Assembly: GCA_023213395.1 (NCBI GenBank)
Contig: CM041465.1
Location: 143,971,741 to 144,035,740 of the forward strand
Direction: 5' to 3'
Origin: Cycas panzhihuaensis
Lineage: Eukaryota > Cycadophyta
DNA: 64,000 nt
In this document: positions 56,602 through 64,000 of the stretch, piece by piece
How positions within the stretch are numbered: position 1 is the stretch's first letter
Layout of the letters: each line of letters opens with the position of its first letter
Position numbers and translations under genes: made by a program
The notes under the pieces: generated by a model
The model's input: the letters and a program-made list of their open reading frames with translations, nothing else
What the model was told of the DNA's origin: nothing
The model's database searches: none

Positions 56602-57327
56602 TTGTATAAACCTTCAATTGTTTGGTTGTAGTTTAGCTTTCTTTAGTTATTATTTTTCTCCTTTTATTTGCTTTGAAGGAAAGTTTATGAAAGAAAATTG
56701 ATCAGTTGAAAAGAAAATTATCATCCTAAGTTATTCACTGCAATAAGAAAGAAATTTTATTCTTATAATCTTGTGGTTTCATTGATTTTTACTTTTAAGT
56801 TTTTTTTATCTTTTAAAAGGAAAGTTGAGAATATTAAGAAGCAAAAACATCTTTGATTTTTTCAGTTTTACAAGGGTTCAAGGATCCTTTTGGAGCTTCT
56901 ACTACTCTAATTATGATAGAACCATTAAAACTAGTTTTTCATGTGAAAGTTGTGGTTTAGATTTATGATTTTCCTGTCATCTCATAGGCTTGAAAATCAT
57001 TAAAAAATAGTAGCAATACCTTCTAAAAAATCATTTTTCCCTTTACATCACCCATCATTTTTTTTTCAAAGAATTAGTTATATGCATGAAAGATGAAGTA
57101 TGTTGATTAGTTTTAAATGTTATTGATCTCTTTAGAAAACTTGTACAAAGATCATATAGTGTATTTTAACTTTTAATAGCATCATTCCTTTTGCAATGAA
57201 GTATGTATATTACATGTAGGAAGATCATTTCATATTTACATGTGCATCTTTCATTTTTAAAATTAAAAAAAAAAAAAAGACATAAAAACTTACATGCATT
57301 ATTTTTTTAGTTTATTTACTTTTGATT

Positions 57328-57361
<34 letters not shown>

Positions 57362-57970
57362 TATAAGTTTGGTCTTTTAGTCTCATTGATTACCTAGATT
57401 TCTCTTACTTTCTTCATTTAATTTCTTTGTTGATATTATATCAAGGCCCAAAAAATAAAATAGGAAACAAAAGTAAAAATAAAAGAATAACAAAACCTAA
57501 AGGAAGACAAAGTGACCATATATACCATAAAAACACAGAAAAAAAAAGAAAAAAGAAAAAAACAGAGAATGAAATAAGTGCAAACAAAGACAAGAAATAA
57601 AATAAGACAAATTGCTTTTCCATTGTCTTACCCTCTCCTACATCCAAGTAGAACCTAAAAGGTTGAAAATATTATGCAATATGAGTCCCTAGAAAGGACA
57701 TTGAGGATACTATCAGTATAGCTCTGAATTTATAACTCCTTTACCTAGTTTTATAGGTTAGCGAATTCTACTATCATATTTTATATCCACACCTTTTATC
57801 ATATTCATTTATATCTTATTAGACGATACTACTAGGTGAAGACTCCTTATTAGGAGTTGGGCAAAGATGGTCCATTAGGTCTTCTTAAACTTTGTATCTC
57901 CAAATTTTAATCGAAACAAGAATTGAGAGATATTTAGTCTAGATCCTCCCAAGAATCTGTACCATATTTC
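56602..57970. other. AT-rich stretch with a microsatellite, ending in a possible LTR
   Basis: No coding recognised. The right part, before the primer motif at 57971, is probably the 5' LTR of the next element, though no partner is in the window. Poly-A and A/G-rich runs lie near 57265 and 57540-57570. Confidence 0.4.
57331..57360. repeat. (AAT)10 microsatellite
   Basis: Thirty bases of uninterrupted AAT repeat. Confidence 0.95.
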
Positions 57971-57990
57971 TGGCAACCACAGTGGGGAGC
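57971..57990 (+). other. Tat-type primer motif
   Basis: TGGCAACCACAGTGGGGAGC, 16 of 20 identical to the primer-site region of the Tat element at 39511-39530 (minus strand), and likewise followed by a gag. Confidence 0.55.
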
Positions 57991-59460
57991 TACCATTTAT
58001 TCTTATTTAAAGCTATGGAAATAGCAACACCTACCCCTAGGCACTTGTTGAGACTCCAAGGCCTTCTACTCGACTCTCAAGTATGCCCTTTACACTTTGG
58101 TCAAGAGGTTTCAGTATCTTATGCTAAATCTTCTAAACTTCAAGTGCATGACACCTATGTCTATCTACTTAAAGATTTAACTCAATTATATAACATACCA
58201 GTGGAGCAAGGATATCTAAACCCTTCTCAATATCTCAATGATTCTTCTTTTATAGATCTTTCTTTCGCATAAGAAGAACCACCTTCTAGTCAACCACATT
58301 CATCCTTTTTTTAGGTGGTTCTCACTAGGTTTCCCACTCCACTATGCATGCTTGGTTATTAAGACCCATTTTACCTGGAGACTCATACTATATCATCCCT
58401 ACCACAACACTTATAGATTGATCCCTTAGGTGAAGGTTATAAGTCAATAGAGGTAGAGCCCCCACCTGATGCCATTTAGTCTCCTCATCCTTCTCATCTT
58501 CCTTCACTAATACCTACACTGCGACCCCATCACCTATCTTTAGAGGAAGTTGATGACCATAAATCAACTCATTTGTAGCCTCATCAATCACCTCCTAGAC
58601 AATAAGTTTAGATTCACTCACCTCATTATATGCCTCCTACCCATGGAGGTACTACCATTATTACCCAAGGTAACCCTAGTGCTATGTATATATCCACTTC
58701 TAGTCAAGTGGTTATGACTTCACCTAGTTTAAAACCAATTTACTCTTATTCAACTAAGATTGCCTCTTCCTATTCTATTTCCTTGACCACCTAATTACCC
58801 CCTCATATATTATATATAGTTTGGTCCTATGGTGTTAAACCTCGCCCACCATCTCTTAGAGTGTCTAATGTGATTTCCTCTACTTCACATGTTTCTCACA
58901 CTGATTTAGCTCATCCTCATACTTTGATGAGTCAATCACAAGATTTAAGGGTTTCCATTCCTACTTCTTTTTCACACATTCTTAGACCTACTCCATAACC
59001 CAATCCTTTTTACACTTTGAATCTAAGTTTCCCTAAGCACCTTATACCTCAAACCAACTTTGTGGTTAACCCTATAGTGTGGTTTATTCCACCCTTTACA
59101 TTTCCACACAGTGATGTTTTATAATAGCAACTATAATTACAACAACATGTCTATTCATTTACTCCATATCCATGATCCTTACCTCAACGTCCTACTACAT
59201 TGAGGCCAAGGAAATCTTTCCTAGATTATATGAAGTTTCCCTTTCTACGTAAGGTCTTGTTGTTACCTATACCTCCATTTCTTCCCAAGTTACCTAAATT
59301 TTTTTATGACTCTTCTCAAGACCCTGCCTTCTATATATAAGCATTTGCACTTGCTTGCATGGAGTTCATGCCTGAAAAGGGTTAATGACACAAGGTCATT
59401 ACATTAGTTGATTATTTTGAAAAAGGGTCTTAAGTGAACTTTAAATTAGATCACTTAAGT
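57991..59460 (+). pseudogene. Ty3/gypsy gag remnant (Tat-like)
   Basis: The plus strand opens MEIATPTPRHLLRLQGLLLD at 58015, continues Pro/Ser/Thr-rich with several stops, and reaches LPKLPKFFYDSSQDPAFYI, a stop, AFALACMEFMPEKG near 59285-59385. The last block is the Retrotrans_gag start (LPKFxGxxDPxxHIxAFxxACxEFM). The long Pro-rich N-terminus resembles that of the Tat gag at 37585-39300. Sequence after about 59450 is unrelated, so another insertion or deletion truncates it. Confidence 0.65.
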
Positions 59461-59670
59461 GAAATGCACTTTCATATACATTATGTGTAATTTCATTCCA
59501 CCTAACTCTAATGCTCCCTCTCTTAATATAAAAGTAAAAGCTCAATGGAGGAGATTTATTCTTACCTCCCCATTTTGTGAGAGCTACTTTCTTTCTCTCA
59601 AGTCTCTCTTGCTCCCATGTTTGCCTTTGTGTTCAGTGCATGGAGATGAAGGATATATCCACTATTTTCA
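59459..59670 (+). repeat. Candidate LTR before a perfect primer site
   Basis: Could run from TGAAATGCACTTTCA (59459) to ACTATTTTCA (59670). Only the adjacent primer site supports it, as no second copy was seen. It truncates the gag to its left. Confidence 0.4.
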
Positions 59671-59672
59671 TG

Positions 59673-59684
59673 TGGTATCAGAGC
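59673..59684 (+). other. Primer binding site, perfect tRNA-iMet match
   Basis: TGGTATCAGAGC, 2 bp after the candidate LTR end. Confidence 0.75.
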
Positions 59685-60860
59685 TTGATTCCTTCATATT
59701 CCTCACTTACACTTGTAATGGAGCCATCACTTCCTTCTCCCCCATAATCCATATGGTGAAGGAGATTGTGAAAGTGAATTTAGAAATATTTTTAAGTTAT
59801 TATGATAGCATATTTTGTATTGTTTATTTTTCCTTTCTCTTTTACAGGTTTAGAAGAATAATACAAGGAGTTGTAAGGCCCAAGGATTCCAATCCTTTTC
59901 TAGCCATTCATACTATCTTATTCTTCTTTTTCTTTCCCCTTTTTTGTCCATTTAACAAGGGGAAATGCTGCCGAAATTTTTCTAGCATTTAGAAGAATGA
60001 TTGTAAGGGGAGCTTTTACCCTTTTTTTTTTAAGAATTTCAATCCATTTAAAATATCCATCATTGTATGCTCTCACCTTACCCATATTAGGATCCTAGTG
60101 ATAAAAAAATAATGGAAATTTCATATGGTATCATGTGTTAATGCGATATTAGGAAGCTAAATTTTCTACAGAAATACAATTTGATTTCTAAACTTCACAG
60201 GTCTGCAAAATCTTCTACATAGCTCCAATTGAAGTGATTCTAATTTTTAAAGATGAGGCTCTGAGTCTAATTTCTAACACAAAAATTAGCACCTAATTTG
60301 GATGTCATATAAGGAAGTTATTGCTATTTTAGTGAACAATAGTTATTTTTAGTAAGAATTCTAGAAAAATATAATTTCCTAATTTTGCAGGGCTACCAAA
60401 AACTTTCCAGAACTTATTTGGACCTGATTCCACTTCCTAAAGATGAATCTCTGAGTCTAGTTTACAGCACAAAAACCATCACTCCATTTCATCATCGTGG
60501 GAGAAAGTTATTACTAATTTAGTAAAGACTACTTTCTTTTGTATTAACAAAAAAAAAAAAAACCAGAAATTTTCTTCCTTCTATTTATAAGGCTTAAAAG
60601 TCCATTGTAAAAGTGAACAAAAAAAACACCTAGATCAGAGTAATATCTAGTGTCCTCACTCACTTATTAGCATTGTATTTTAACACTCTAAAATCACTTG
60701 AAGCAAGTACTCTAAAGATACTTCAAGCAAGCACTCTAAGCAAGCATTCTATTTTCAATTAAATGTACGTTTGATGCAATTCGATAATTTTTTTACTCTT
60801 CCTAAAAGGAACACATCGCGTATGCTATTTTCTACCATATTGTACCTATTCACACACTCA
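59685..60860. other. Non-coding stretch with a diverged tandem repeat
   Basis: No gag or pol. A second, poor primer-like TGGTATCATGTG is at 60126-60137. Contains the repeat at 60165-60535. Confidence 0.4.
60165..60535. repeat. Two diverged copies of a roughly 190-bp tandem unit
   Basis: Both units carry, in order, a TATAATTT/TACAATTT-type start, an AAAGATGArnCTCTGAGTCTA block (near 60249 and 60440), AGCACAAAAA-type and GGAAGTTATT/GAAAGTTATT blocks, and TTTAGTrAA ends. Confidence 0.6.
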
Positions 60861-61030
60861 CCAAGGTTAAGATACCTTGGTTGGTAGAATGTCGTGCCAT
60901 AAAGGAGGTGTGGGTTTCAAGTTAGGACTAGACTAAACCAGAATATTGGTGAGGTTTAGTTAGCCATACCATCGTGCCTTAATCAGGGATTATCCTGATA
61001 ACCAACCAAGAAAACTGAAACTTTAATATA
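60861..61030 (+). mobile_element. Candidate tRNA-derived SINE
   Basis: A box-A-like TACCTTGGTTGG (60873-60884) and a box-B-like GGGTTTCAAGTTA (60912-60924) are 39 bp apart, the spacing of an internal RNA polymerase III promoter. The stretch between them reads like a tRNA body, and a non-tRNA tail follows. No target duplication or second copy was found. Confidence 0.35.
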
Positions 61031-61703
61031 AGATTAAAATATACCCGATCTAATATCCCTCATAGCCATGGGTATACATGTACCACTCTTTAGAGGAGGT
61101 ATATAGCTGCTCATTAGTGAACTGGGTGAGGATTGGGAGTACCTGGGCTCCATTATGACTTGGATTTCATCACCAAGCAAGATTGTGGGTATCGCGGGTG
61201 AAGGCCAACTTAATTCTACTAGAAGCCTAGGCATCCCTTCAACAACCTCAACTATATGTTGGACATAAGTTAGAGGTTATTGGGTTGATTACGCATCCTA
61301 CATTTGAGTTTCAAGTTGTGTAAACCCAATGATATCAGCTTCTACATTAGCCTACAATCTTGTATATTGATCACTTACTTATTTGTAAAAAGTGATCCAT
61401 AGTGTAATCATAATCTAGTGCTTCTCATATTCCTATTACGTTAGGTTAATATTTGCCACAGGTGTTAGTGGCCAATTTTTATCATAGTGTTTCTCATATT
61501 CCTGCTGCATCAGGTTAATATTTGTCATAAGTGTTGGTGACTTTTCTCTAAGTTGCTCCCTTCATCTTTAAGTGACCATTCTCACTTCTTCTTCCTTCTG
61601 CTACACTAATTTATTATATTTCCCATTTGTAAATAGTGATCGGTTATTTATTTCCATCACTTTTATAGTTCCTTATTCATTTCTTCCCTTCTAAAAAGAC
61701 ACC
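61031..61703. other. Non-coding stretch before copia gag
   Basis: Contains a 69-bp tandem duplication and otherwise nothing recognised. May be the leader of the copia element to the right. Confidence 0.4.
61417..61554. repeat. 69-bp tandem duplication
   Basis: AGTGCTTCTCATATTCC at 61417 recurs as AGTGTTTCTCATATTCC at 61486. Both are followed by a TTAATATTTGYCAYArGTGTT-type block. Confidence 0.8.
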
Positions 61704-62690
61704 ATGTCTTCATAGTTCAAGCAAGATGTGAACTGCATTCTAAAAGGAAAAGAAAATTGGGACATGTGGTTCACTGGTGTTAGAAATGCTACAAAGTATG
61801 AAGGTCTATGGAGAGATCACTTACAACCTACACCATCTATTACAGCTACAGCTACCACAACTGCTTCAGGAGGAGGTGCTCTAACTACTCCCACAAAAGT
61901 TGCAACTAAACGCTAATGGGAACTTGATGATGATAAAATCTGTGCAGGGATACTGCTTGTCACTGATTATTCCCTGTATAATTTCATTAATGAAGCTATA
62001 CATGGTATAGCATAGAAAGTTCTTAAGAAGAACTTTGACACTAAATCAGACTTAGAATTTGTTCACTTAGCATTGAAGATGAATAAATTAAAAATGTAGA
62101 AAGGACATGCAAGTGAGATAATCAATCTCTTTCATCCAATCAAGAAATCCATTGATAAAGATTTTAAAACTCAATGTATTACATGAGCTTTCTTGATTTA
62201 GTCATGTCTCCATATCCCAAATTATAAAAATATATTGGGAAGTCTTCAATCTAGTGGCACTTTGAAGACCCTAAACTTTGAGGATCTTGCTAATAAGTTC
62301 ATTGAATTTGATAAGACCTTTAACACCAACTTTGCCACTACATCAGATCCAGTTGATGCTACTTTTTAAGTGGAAGAAGATCTTTGTTATACCAAAAATT
62401 AAGGTCAATACTCACGTAGAGGTGATAATTCTCATGGAAGAGGAAGAGGTAGACAACAAGGACAACATCCTCTTAGTCAACAGGCTCCTCAACTCCAACA
62501 AAAATAGTCTCAAGGCCAAGGCCAAAATAATCAACCTGGACCTAGATCCAGTAATCAGAGACAATCTAACCAGCCCAATACTTGGACTGGAAATCAAACA
62601 ATTGTGTGCCTAAGGTGTAATAGAAAAGGACATTATGTCAAAATTTACAGAACTACCACCAACAAATTACCAAGTTATCAACAGCGCCAT
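61704..62690 (+). pseudogene. Copia gag with zinc knuckle
   Basis: Starts MSS-stop-FKQDVNC, then ILKGKENWDMWFTGVRNATK and YEGLWRDHLQP, the copia gag head (LxGxxNWxxWxxxVRxxAxxxGLW). Later come LNFEDLANKFIEFDKTFN, a Gly/Arg/Gln-rich run (SHGRGRGRQQGQ) and a zinc knuckle CLRCNRKGHYVKIYR. The last Cys of C-x2-C-x4-H-x4-C is Tyr. Stops are all TAG, TAA or TGA in one frame. Confidence 0.8.
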
Positions 62691-63190
62691 GGTGCACATA
62701 ATGTTGATAATACTTTTCTTGAAGATTCTTTTGGTGGAATGCAATTTGCTCATGCGCACTTTCAAAGAATTGGGACCACTTCATCAAATGTTGTTAATAG
62801 ATCCACTAAGTATATTGAGGCTCATTATGGCTATGTTTATTCACTTTTGCCTTCACCACTTGGAGTTGCAAATAGTTCCATCTCAAATACTTCATCGTGG
62901 ATCATGGATACTGGAGCAACACAACACATGACTTGTCATTGCCAGTTCTTTCAAGATTTTGACTCTGAAGTTCATGGTGTTGTACACATGGCTGACAAAT
63001 CATCTTAGCTAGTCGAAGGACTTGAAACTATTTGCCTGAAACTCCCAAGCATTCTAGATTTTACACTTGTTGATGTTTTATATATTCCTGCTTTGAAGTA
63101 GAATCTACTCTCCCTGTCCACCCTTATCTCTCGTGGATTTGATCTAAGTGTAATTGTAAACAATCAAACTCTATGTGTCATTCACCCTCC
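62691..63190 (+). pseudogene. Copia aspartic protease
   Basis: SSWIMDTGATQHMTCHCQFF carries the retropepsin active site DTGA, followed by VHMADKSS, a stop, LVEGLETICLKLPSILDFTL and VDVLYIPALK, a stop, NLLSLSTLISRGF. This is the standard copia wording (W.xDTGAxxHM...L.xVLYVPxLxxNLLSVxxL). Two in-frame stops break it. Confidence 0.82.
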
Positions 63191-64000
63191 TTCAAATGCT
63201 ATGGTTATGACCGAAATTCTTGATGGCAAACTTTTTTGCCTAACTAGCTCACCATCCTCTGAAGCCAACTGTGTTGATGATGAATCTACTTTTACCACAA
63301 CCTTGACTCCTCAAGAGTTGTCCCAAGAAGCTCTATGGCATGCTCATATGGGCCATATCAAAATTGATCATTTAAGAGAACTACAAGACACTCTTCTTGG
63401 TTTGCTTAAGTTCCCCTCTAAGCCCTTTAAATGTGAAGCATGTATTATTGCTAAATCTCAAAGACAACCCTTTCCTCATAGTCAGTGGAAATCTAGCCAA
63501 CCTTTGCAGCTTGTACACTTAGATATATGTGGTCCTATGCCCATCCCTTCTCTCAAACAGAAGTGGTACTATATTACTTTCATTGATGATTTTACCAAGA
63601 AAGTATGGGTTGCTTTTCTTGCAAAGAAAGATGAGGCTTTTTCTATGTTTCAAGCTTTCAAGGCCTGCGTGCAAAATGAATCTGGATTCAAGATCAAAAT
63701 ACTCAAGACTAACAATAGTGGCAAGTACACATCTAATGAGTTTGAATCGTACCTACATCAACATGGAATCAAACATCAGACCATTGTCACAGAGCATATG
63801 AACAGGACCATCATGGAGTCACTGAGTGTATGAATAGGACCATCATGAATATGTCTCGTGATATGCTAGTATATAAGAATGTCCCTATCTATATTTGGGC
63901 TGAGGCTATCTAGACTGTTGTGTATTGCATCAACACTGTTAGTCCCTCCAAGCTCGGCCCCTCTCTGCATGAAATGTGGTATGGACAAACCCCCTCTATC
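63191..64000 (+). pseudogene. Copia GAG-pre-integrase and integrase
   Basis: ALWHAHMGHIKIDHLRELQD and FKCEACIIAKSQRQPF form the HHCC zinc-binding head. LVHLDICGPMPIPS has the first catalytic Asp, and YITFIDDFTKKVWVAFLAKK follows. ILKTNNSGKYTSNEFESYLH has Asn (63711-63713) where the second catalytic Asp of TDNGGEY belongs. A 14-base insertion copied from 34 bases downstream disrupts the Glu region near 63795, after which the frame continues as HHGVTECMNRTIMNMSRDML, YIWAEAI-stop and LGPSLHEMWYGQTPS to the window end. The enzyme is inactive. Confidence 0.87.

Larger units (their letters stand above)
61704..64000 (+). mobile_element. Ty1/copia retrotransposon remnant, cut by window end
   Basis: One plus-strand frame from the ATG at 61704 to about 63800 encodes gag, zinc knuckle, protease and integrase, the copia order, interrupted by about eleven stop codons but no frameshift until 63800. 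RT and RNase H would follow beyond the window. No LTR or primer site is clearly attached on the left. Confidence 0.88.

Noticed and set aside
57331-57360. CRISPR-like or regulatory repeat
   Set aside because: Simple AAT microsatellite. Nothing in the window suggests a prokaryote.
60126-60137. Primer binding site of the right-hand copia element
   Set aside because: Only 8 of 12 matches, and 1.5 kb of unrelated repeats separates it from gag.
60861-60930. Functional tRNA gene
   Set aside because: No acceptor stem pairing was found. Only promoter-box-like motifs.

Overview
This is repeat-dense, AT-rich nuclear DNA from a plant. The evidence is nested LTR retrotransposons with tRNA-iMet-type primer sites, a Tat-lineage Ty3 element carrying an antisense plant-mobile-domain-like gene, and fragments of two plant host genes: a BRCT protein like Arabidopsis At4g02110, and a PA-domain signal-peptide-peptidase-like protease. 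The species cannot be named from the sequence. I see no intact host gene, no rRNA or tRNA gene, and no prokaryotic feature. Almost every coding remnant is broken by stop codons or frameshifts.

Layout. 1-3060: old minus-strand Ty3/gypsy pol and gag, entering from the left edge. 4663-9346: plus-strand LTR element holding a BRCT gene fragment. 11500-11964: DUF4283/LINE-ORF1-like fragment. 13489-16670: non-autonomous LTR element with a truncated copia-type gag. 17230-18178: another copia gag fragment. 18179-48189: a minus-strand non-coding LTR element in a tandem LTR-internal-LTR-internal-LTR arrangement. Its left copy is interrupted by two younger Ty3 elements only about 140 bp apart: a 6.7-kb chromovirus-like element (18493-25213, TSD AATAG) and a 16.9-kb Tat-lineage element (25356-42273, TSD GTTAC). 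The uninterrupted copy B shows both unoccupied target sites. 48194-48443: an isolated LTR and primer site. 50884-56601: a second member of the truncated-gag family, carrying an antisense SPPL gene fragment. 57971-59460: Ty3 gag remnant with a Tat-type primer motif. 59459-61703: further LTR, SINE-like and tandem-repeat debris. 61704-64000: copia gag-protease-integrase remnant running off the right edge.

How the pieces relate. Non-autonomous elements (the 3.3-kb tandem family and the truncated-gag family) sit beside autonomous-type relatives that would once have supplied enzymes. Several coding frames are interrupted only by TAG, TAA or TGA at places where CAG, CAA, CGA or TGG is expected, and catalytic Asp codons are changed to Asn. 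This points to decay by C-to-T transitions in silenced DNA. The most unusual items are the two host-gene captures, the conserved unknown gag tail shared by two elements, the spliced antisense gene plus second RNase H in the Tat element, and the triple-LTR tandem with its built-in empty sites.
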